Source: Desulfobulbus sp.
GTDB lineage: Bacteria > Desulfobacterota > Desulfobulbia > Desulfobulbales > Desulfobulbaceae
Length of the DNA: 64,000 nucleotides
Direction of reading: 5' to 3'
Assembly (NCBI GenBank): GCA_031280615.1
Contig: JAITGO010000001.1
Location: 108,427-172,426, forward strand
Shown here: positions 59,650-64,000 of the stretch, in pieces
How the letters are laid out: every line of letters begins with the position of its first letter
Position numbering within the stretch: position 1 is the stretch's first letter
Translations under genes and position numbers: made by a program
The notes under the pieces: model-generated
The model's input: the letters and a program-made list of their open reading frames with translations, nothing else
What the model was told of the DNA's origin: nothing
The model's database searches: none

Positions 59650-61005
59650 CTATCCTCCCAAAGGTGCCCCTGGATATCCCCGCTCAGCATCAATTGCGTT
59701 CGGGCCGTGGACCTCGCCAAAGCCGTATGGCCACACCTCATTGACCTTTTGCTCCATGCGAGCCTGAAGCTCGGATTTGCCGGTATCCTTGTCGATCTTC
59801 TTGGCCTTGGTGTCCAAGGCAGAGGCGATAGCCTCCTGGCACCAAATGGAAATGCGGTCGTGGCTGTTGCCGGTGTAGCCGTGAATGGCCGCCAGGTTGA
59901 GCGCCACGCCAACCAGCATATCCTCCAGCTGTCGCTTGTTCTTGGTGGGCATGCACTTGCGGCGGGAAGCGGATTCATCGCCGATCCATTGCAGTTCTTG
60001 CAGGCGTTGCCACCAGGGATGGATCTTTGCCCGGTCTTGATGACGGTTTGAGCGGTCGAACGGCTCGGTGCAAAGACGTGCCCAATCCGTGACGCAATAG
60101 GTCCATAAAGCCGACAGCTTTTCATAAAGGTCTTGCAGCGTTTTAATGCGGAACTGTTTCAAAACGGTTTTACGAAGCTGAAACTCGGTGCGGGTTACCT
60201 GGACCCCTTCGAGATCGTCGCGATGCCAGACCGAAGCGAATAGCGATTGCTTGGCGTCGTTCTTTTCGATCTCCAGCACCTTGTCGTAGACACGCAGCAT
60301 GATATCGCCCTGGCCGACGGAAATGCCGGTCTCGGTGACCACACCGGTGTAGGCGGAAAGATTACCCAAGTCACCTTCGGATTGATTCCAGGTAATGCCG
60401 GAAAACTTCTGGCGCGAATGGTCGTAGTAGGAAAAGAACTTGTTGGCCCTGGTGATCCAATGATCGTACCGCTCAAGGCCAAGCTCTCGGATATCCTGGC
60501 CGATGGAATCGGCGCACAAGTGGACCTCGGAAACCGAATTCTTGTGGATCGTTCCACCGTGCATGCGGATCAGATTGCCAATCTGGGCAACAACCGTGTT
60601 GTAGCCGGGAGCCCAACAGGAAACAGAACCGATATCGACCCACACGTTGGGCGTATCCATGTAATCCTTGCGGGTCGAAATGAACACGTTGACGTCGGCG
60701 CGGGAGATATGAAAGGCATAGCCGCCGTTCTTGCCGGTGGCATGGCAGTTGTAATACTGGTCGAACTCCGGCCCGAGCTGGATGGGAACCACCTGCCTCG
60801 TCTCCTGGGCTCGTGCTTTTGCCTGGCCCAACAGATCGAACAAGATTTCATTTTGGAACTCGACATAGAAGCCGAACTTGAGGCGATCAAGCCCGGTGGA
60901 GATTTGAACCCCCCTTGTTAATCGGTCTTGGGGAAACGAGGACAGAATGATGGCTTCGGGATGAGAAAAAGACTGAGTCTGCTCAAGAGAAAAACTGTCA
61001 TTCAT
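59650..61005 (-). CDS. Replication initiation protein of the filamentous-phage type
   Basis: 451 residues. An N-terminal replication initiation factor domain is typical of inovirus and some plasmid Rep proteins. Stretches such as TGLDRLKFGFYVEF, KNGGYAFHISRADVNVFIS, SVSEVHLCADSIGQDI and EFQLRKTVLKQFRIKTLQDL carry the conserved acidic and aromatic residues. Such proteins nick one strand to start rolling-circle replication; I cannot assign the catalytic Tyr with certainty. AAAGGA lies nine bases before the ATG. A 9-bp hairpin at 61071-61096 upstream may be origin related. The protein is large for an inovirus Rep. Confidence 0.82.
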   Translation of the reverse strand: MNDSFSLEQTQSFSHPEAIILSSFPQDRLTRGVQISTGLDRLKFGFYVEFQNEILFDLLGQAKARAQETRQVVPIQLGPEFDQYYNCHATGKNGGYAFHISRADVNVFISTRKDYMDTPNVWVDIGSVSCWAPGYNTVVAQIGNLIRMHGGTIHKNSVSEVHLCADSIGQDIRELGLERYDHWITRANKFFSYYDHSRQKFSGITWNQSEGDLGNLSAYTGVVTETGISVGQGDIMLRVYDKVLEIEKNDAKQSLFASVWHRDDLEGVQVTRTEFQLRKTVLKQFRIKTLQDLYEKLSALWTYCVTDWARLCTEPFDRSNRHQDRAKIHPWWQRLQELQWIGDESASRRKCMPTKNKRQLEDMLVGVALNLAAIHGYTGNSHDRISIWCQEAIASALDTKAKKIDKDTGKSELQARMEQKVNEVWPYGFGEVHGPNAIDAERGYPGAPLGG

Positions 61006-61360
61006 GGGTATAATCCTTTGAGGTGATTACCTACCGCGCTCTCGCTTGGTACCCCCGCAGAGTCCCTGCAAAAGTCCGGATACTGCCCCGGACTTTCACA
61101 GCGAACTCCACGGGGTCCGAGTTTTACTGCGAGTGCTACGCGTTTTTTGATTTTTCAAAAAATTCCTTCAAGGGCCTTCTTTCACAGGTCAGGCTCCCCT
61201 TGGGGTTACTGCGAGACAAAGCCCGGAAACAACAACCCTTGTTGTGGGTGATCGAGCAAAGGACGCTTTTCCTTTTCCTTCAAAGTTCGGTAGGTCAAGC
61301 GTGCCTTGCGTTTCATGTCGGTGGATCGAGGAGCGCGTGGTTTCATAATGAGCAAAATGC

Positions 61361-61375
61361 AAATGATTATCATTT
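61361..61375. promoter_or_regulatory. Fur-box-like palindrome in the element
   Basis: AAATGATTATCATTT is a perfect 7-1-7 palindrome matching the core of the Fur consensus. TATCAT within it could act as a -10 box reading to the right, toward the first hairpin module. Confidence 0.4.
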
Positions 61376-61385
61376 TCTTTTGATA

Positions 61386-61860
61386 GACCCTTGCGACAAG
61401 GGGCAGGCCGACCTACATTCAAGGTAAGCCTTCTTCATGAGACTTTTTTTTCGTTACCCCTTTGGCTTCCTTCCTCCTAGCCAAAGGGGGTTTCTTTTTT
61501 CCCGCATATCACAGGCGCAGAGCCAAAGGTTGTTTTATTGCCAGGGGCGTTATCCATGCGGGTTCTCCTAATGCGCCTTTCGTTAGTAATAATACGTAAT
61601 TAATAATCTTTTTTCGTGGTACCTTGTGTCGCGGAACAAGTTGGCCTATGATGAAGATAGTCATCAACATGACTACTCCCCTTTTCCCCCTTGGTGCGTT
61701 TCCCCCTGCGCCAAGGGGGTTTTTCTTTTTTATGCCAGCCCCTTGTACAGCAAGACCGGTCGATTTACATTTCAGGTAAAGCCATTGACACATGGCCTTC
61801 CACCTCCCCCCCCTTTGGTTACTTTCCTGCTCCTAGCCAAAGAGGGGTTTCTTTTGCTCT
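61386..61860 (+). repeat. Three degenerate modules each ending in a CCCCTTTGG hairpin and T-tract
   Basis: Hairpin 1: 61457-61467 with 61479-61489 (11 bp), then TTTCTTTTTT. Hairpin 2: 61686-61697 with 61708-61719 (12 bp, one wobble), then TTTTTCTTTTTT. Hairpin 3: 61809-61818 with 61837-61847 (one bulge), then TTTCTTTT. Modules 1 and 3 also share an upstream stretch: CCTTG..CAAG followed by CGA(C/T).TACATT(T)CA.GGTAA.GCC. Module 2 keeps CCTTG..ACAAG and GGCC. On the plus strand each looks like a short transcript with an intrinsic terminator, although no plus-strand gene is nearby. Confidence 0.6.
61509..61670 (-). CDS. Possible small membrane-associated protein
   Basis: A 53-residue frame beginning MLMTIFIIGQLVP, with GGGGAG five bases before the ATG at 61670. 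It contains a short hydrophobic start, then basic HKVPRKK, then a second hydrophobic part (IINYVLLLTKG). The frame stays open upstream as far as an ATG at 61793. It overlaps hairpin modules and has no recognised family, so it could be chance. Confidence 0.3.
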   Translation of the reverse strand: MLMTIFIIGQLVPRHKVPRKKIINYVLLLTKGALGEPAWITPLAIKQPLALRL

Positions 61861-62105
61861 CGTTCTAGAGCATACCGCTGGAAAGCTCCCTGCCGAGACA
61901 GGCCAAGAGCAAGCCCAATATGCGCCCAGGAGCGACCGGCAGCGCGTTGGCCCTGGATGGCAACCTTGATGGCACTTTCCAAATCATCCCGAAGCTGGGC
62001 CAATTGCGAAAGCTCGTGTTCATCGGCATCGGCAACCCGGCGACCGGCGGCACGAATCATCCTGGAAAGCATTTTCAACCATTCCAAAGTTTCAACCTTG
62101 CGCAT
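61833..62105 (-). CDS. Helix-turn-helix domain protein of the element
   Basis: 90 residues. A helical N-terminal half (RAAGRRVADADEHELSQLAQL, RDDLESAIKVAI) is followed by an HTH-like segment GRSWAHIGLALGLSRQGAFQRY. This is a common arrangement in small phage and actinobacterial regulators of unknown target. The ATG at 62105 has AAGGTGA seven bases upstream. It is the last clear gene before the long non-coding region, so it may regulate rep or the hairpin region. Confidence 0.68.
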   Translation of the reverse strand: MRKVETLEWLKMLSRMIRAAGRRVADADEHELSQLAQLRDDLESAIKVAIQGQRAAGRSWAHIGLALGLSRQGAFQRYALEREQKKPLFG

Positions 62106-62120
62106 TCGGGTCACCTTAGC

Positions 62121-62453
62121 TCAAGAAACAGTGTCAACTTGGCGTTGACGGCCTTTGCACGAAAAAGCTGAGTCGGACCATGGCGGGGCCGATTCATAAA
62201 TCTTGTCCTCGCAGGCATTGCAGGTGCCAAAACAAGAAGCGTTCCGCCGAATATGTATCAGCCGGCCGCACGAGGCACAGAGGTAGGTAGCTTCGGCTTC
62301 GCTTACATAGAGGGCATGGCGGTTGTCAGTGGGTGAGAGCTTTTTTCCTGGTGCGGGGCATGGAGTCCGAACATGAGAGAGAAGGCCAAAAGGAACGAGG
62401 CGAAAAAGAGGAAGACGGAAAAGGCATTCATGGGCATTCACGAGGTGTTCCAT
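62121..62453 (-). CDS. Possible zinc-ribbon protein
   Basis: Up to 110 residues. The C-terminal 60 contain four Cys in two pairs (YLCASCGRLIHI and FGTCNACEDKIY), a zinc-ribbon-like arrangement similar to phage DksA/TraR-type fingers. The N-terminal part overlaps another frame encoding a membrane peptide (62303-62431), and there the third codon positions favour the other frame. The true start may therefore lie further in. No good ribosome site is seen. The ATG at 62453 is two bases after the previous stop. Confidence 0.42.
   Translation of the reverse strand: MEHLVNAHECLFRLPLFRLVPFGLLSHVRTPCPAPGKKLSPTDNRHALYVSEAEATYLCASCGRLIHIRRNASCFGTCNACEDKIYESAPPWSDSAFSCKGRQRQVDTVS
62303..62431 (-). CDS. 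Possible 42-residue membrane peptide in an overlapping frame
   Basis: The frame encodes a strongly hydrophobic start (SVFLFFASFLLAFSLMFG), then a short polar tail. Third codon positions are about two-thirds G/C, better than the competing zinc-ribbon frame over the same bases. No ribosome site is evident. It may be a small phage membrane protein. Confidence 0.38.
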   Translation of the reverse strand: MNAFSVFLFFASFLLAFSLMFGLHAPHQEKSSHPLTTAMPSM

Positions 62454-62455
62454 GG

Positions 62456-62716
62456 TTATTTTTTCAATCGATTCAGGGCCCGGCCGCAAAGGCGACCGAA
62501 GTAAATCAGCCGGTAGCTGATATCGTGCCGCTCGCAGATCGGCTTGATCGCGGCAAGCTCTTCAAAGGTGGTGCAAACAACCGCGCTGTATTCATGCTCT
62601 TCAAGTTTGGACAAGGCGAAGATGCTCCACCAAATCTTGTACAGGCCCCTAAGCGCGAGGGACAAAAGACCGATACAGAGCAGCCAAACCGAATAGAAGA
62701 GAATGGCGTCGATCAT
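62456..62716 (-). CDS. Small membrane protein of the element
   Basis: 86 residues. One hydrophobic segment of about 20 residues lies near the N-terminus (YSVWLLCIGLLSLALRGLY). A cytoplasmic or exposed part follows with TTFEELAAIKPICERHDISYR and a basic end (RLCGRALNRLKK). The ATG overlaps the stop of the 36-residue gene upstream (ATGA), so translation is coupled. It occupies the place after pVI where inoviruses usually carry the pI/Zot ATPase, but there is no Walker motif and it is far too short. Confidence 0.62.
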   Translation of the reverse strand: MIDAILFYSVWLLCIGLLSLALRGLYKIWWSIFALSKLEEHEYSAVVCTTFEELAAIKPICERHDISYRLIYFGRLCGRALNRLKK

Positions 62717-62823
62717 TTTCGGAAGCGGCGTTGAAGTTGACGAAACCAGGGGCTCAATTTGGGAATGAGGACAAAGACGACAAAGGGGATCAGGAAAACC
62801 ACGATCAAGTATTTGATAGACAT
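62713..62823 (-). CDS. 36-residue single-span membrane protein
   Basis: The ATG at 62823 has AGGTGA five bases upstream, the clearest ribosome site in this part. The peptide is one membrane helix (YLIVVFLIPFVVFVLIP) followed by a basic tail (RQLQRRFRK). This layout, helix plus positive C-terminus that can face DNA, is like small filamentous phage coat proteins such as pVII/pIX or a short pVIII. It lies just after the pVI-like gene and overlaps the next gene by the ATGA junction. Confidence 0.6.
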   Translation of the reverse strand: MSIKYLIVVFLIPFVVFVLIPKLSPWFRQLQRRFRK

Positions 62824-62826
62824 AAA

Positions 62827-63156
62827 TCACCTGGTAATTTTAAGGAAACGAAGGATAGGGCCGGATGCGAACTTGAGTAAATATGCTGTTATTCCAAAGT
62901 CAGCGCAAAGAAGCAGGACATCGACAGGGAAAAACCAATTCAAAAAACAAATAGCTTGTTCAGGACGGGGAAATTGATCGATTAACTCGGTGCCGATTGA
63001 AAGAGACGGCAACATGGTCGAAATCAATTGGATCAAAAAAGCAACAAGGCCAAGTACCAAATTGACGACGATGACGAACAAATCCGTCAGTGCATCGATA
63101 AGAACTTGAAAAAAACTTTGAAGCCAGGAAAAGAGAATATTGATTAAATCTTGCAT
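62827..63156 (-). CDS. pVI-like minor coat/membrane protein
   Basis: 109 residues, highly hydrophobic. An amphipathic start (FSWLQSFFQVLIDALTDLF) is followed by a long helix (VIVVNLVLGLVAFLIQLI), a short polar loop, and a C-terminal part with FLNWFFPVDVLLLCADFG and GPILRFLKITR. The NWFFPVD turn and the terminal PxLRFxKI recall pVI-like proteins of inoviruses, which cap the virion with pIII. The ATG at 63156 is chosen (GAGAG upstream) over an adjacent GTG. It follows the pIII-like gene by 16 bases. Confidence 0.65.
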   Translation of the reverse strand: MQDLINILFSWLQSFFQVLIDALTDLFVIVVNLVLGLVAFLIQLISTMLPSLSIGTELIDQFPRPEQAICFLNWFFPVDVLLLCADFGITAYLLKFASGPILRFLKITR

Positions 63157-63172
63157 CACGATATCTCTCGCA

Positions 63173-64000
63173 TTAACTGAATAAATTCATTACGAATTTA
63201 CCGGTTCCAACAATGCAAATAATCGAAAAGAAGAATTTGACGATAGCAACAACTTTGCTGAACGGAGCAAGATCGATAACTACTGGTTCATGAATAAATG
63301 TACTTGTAAAATCAATAGTCAATTTTGGGGGATACTCGCACGAATTCCCTTTGACATATTCAAGGCAATTTGTGATCAATTTTGGAACTTGATACACAAC
63401 GGTACCCTTGAAGCTTTCGGTGGCATCAAGGATTTGCTGATAGTTGACATGAGAAGCCAATCCATCGGACAAGTCGTATTTTTCTTTGTAGATATCGCCA
63501 GAAGGGGCAGAAATACCGGGGCCATGAGTGATTGACGTTGATTGCCCTATTTGATTGCCGGAAGGATCGTAATAAGTAGTAGTTTCTTTTGTGTGCGTAG
63601 TGCCGTCGGAATCATTACGATACGTTTCCTTGTTGGTAACTTCTTTTGATCCATCGGGATTTGTTTTATCAGTCCGTTCAATTTTCTCGGGAAGTTTTTC
63701 GTTATCACCGGGAGGGTCTTCATCTGCACCTGGAGGTTGTGGAATTGGATCGGAAGCACATGTGCCCGAACATGTTGTCTTGTCCCAAGAAGAGACAGCC
63801 ATAAACCCGCCGCAACGAGTTATCAGAGCGCTCCATTCGTTCTGGCAAGAATCAGGTGTGCAAGTTCCGGTACATGTTTCAAAATCGAAAGACTGTACGT
63901 TCAGGCTACCGCCACATTGGGTGATGATATCCTGGATTTGTTCGGTGCATCTATTCGGAGGGGTTGGCAATACATTATCCAATCCAGGTTCATCGGTACA
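63173..64000 (-). CDS. pIII-like cysteine-rich attachment protein, N-terminus outside window
   Basis: At least 276 residues; the frame is open at the right edge, so the N-terminus is missing. Two copies of a short cysteine motif occur, each with a CGG and a closing TC.GTC: C..QI..IITQCGG...TCTGTC and C.NEWSALITRCGG...TCSGTC. A Pro/Asp/Glu linker and a Thr-rich repeat (TNKETYRNDSDGTTH) follow. A final domain ends in one membrane helix (VVAIVKFFFSIICIVG) and a short tail. This is the layout of filamentous phage pIII adsorption proteins. Base composition is A/T-rich compared with the host. Confidence 0.68.
   Translation of the reverse strand, partial: CTDEPGLDNVLPTPPNRCTEQIQDIITQCGGSLNVQSFDFETCTGTCTPDSCQNEWSALITRCGGFMAVSSWDKTTCSGTCASDPIPQPPGADEDPPGDNEKLPEKIERTDKTNPDGSKEVTNKETYRNDSDGTTHTKETTTYYDPSGNQIGQSTSITHGPGISAPSGDIYKEKYDLSDGLASHVNYQQILDATESFKGTVVYQVPKLITNCLEYVKGNSCEYPPKLTIDFTSTFIHEPVVIDLAPFSKVVAIVKFFFSIICIVGTGKFVMNLFS

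Larger units (their letters stand above)
61006..61832. other. Long largely non-coding region of the element
   Basis: About 830 bases upstream of rep in the minus direction. It contains a 9-bp hairpin at 61071-61096 (AAAGTCCGG/CCGGACTTT), a Fur-like palindrome at 61361-61375, and three related hairpin modules (61386-61860). In filamentous phages the intergenic region carries origins and the packaging signal, so this may be the same (inference). Confidence 0.6.
58160..64000. mobile_element. Left part of an integrated inovirus-like element at tRNA-Glu
   Basis: Starting at the tRNA-Glu 3' end, the window carries a tyrosine recombinase, an excisionase-like protein and a small coupled gene. A filamentous-phage-type Rep, a non-coding region with three related hairpin modules, and a run of small membrane-protein genes follow. 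The window ends in pVI-like and pIII-like virion genes, and nearly all genes are on the minus strand. Base composition falls toward A/T richness after 62.7 kb, unlike the host. The right end and second attachment site are outside the window, so element length is unknown. The class call rests on Rep plus pIII/pVI-like genes; no Zot/pI or major coat gene is seen here. Confidence 0.75.

Noticed and set aside
61206..61346. A 46-codon basic peptide frame on the minus strand between rep and the hairpin modules
   Set aside because: No ribosome site and no family likeness; it could be real but cannot be supported.

Overview
The window is high-GC bacterial chromosome whose gene content points to a lactate-oxidising, sulfate-reducer-like member of the Desulfobacterota, probably near Desulfobulbales. 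That placement is inferred from gene families, not from a marker gene. The evidence is a DsrC/TusE-family protein, an RdgC of the deltaproteobacterial type, and a lactate region arranged like the organic-acid-oxidation region of Desulfovibrio (permease, FAD-linked dehydrogenase, Fe-S subunit, LUD proteins, Pta with DRTGG domain, AckA).

Layout. 1-3.5 kb: the end of a membrane protein, aquaporin, a DsrC-like gene pair behind a Fur-like box, and an HD-GYP protein. 3.9-6.9 kb: a histidine kinase/NtrC-type regulator pair and a cupin. 6.9-11.4 kb: an ECF-type sigma factor with a zinc-finger anti-sigma factor, a divergent VWA lipoprotein, and a small hydrolase. 11.6-16.3 kb: class II fumarase, a thioesterase, a selenoprotein read through an in-frame UGA, bioF-bioG, and two tRNA-Ser genes. 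16.4-19.2 kb: a NifA-like activator, queH and rdgB. 19.4-23.1 kb: an unrecognised four-gene envelope cluster ending in a serine protease with repeats. 23-31.6 kb: two HDOD proteins, ilvBN behind a Leu/Val leader peptide, an aminotransferase behind an Ala-codon leader peptide, a hemolysin III family protein and a CDF transporter.

31.9-44.5 kb is the lactate-to-acetate module. The permease (lctP), a FAD-linked D-lactate/glycolate-type dehydrogenase with its Fe-S partner, and the LutAB fusion with LutC should convert lactate to pyruvate. Pta and AckA would then make ATP from acetyl-CoA. A FadR-type GntR regulator lies inside the module, and matching TGGTA-type boxes lie at the lctP and glcD promoters. 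44.6-53 kb: a LOG-family protein, class I fumarase, hemW-radC, and a large hybrid kinase. 53.4-57.8 kb: an apparent operon of rdgC, a TPR protein, an unknown gene and gatB.

From tRNA-Glu (58.1 kb) to the right edge lies part of an integrated element. It has a tyrosine recombinase next to the tRNA, an excisionase-like protein, a filamentous-phage-type Rep, an 830-base region with three related hairpin modules, and a run of small membrane-protein genes. It ends with a pVI-like and a cysteine-rich pIII-like gene that runs off the window. It reads as an inovirus-like prophage. No Zot/pI gene follows pVI as expected, so any morphogenesis ATPase must lie outside the window or be missing.
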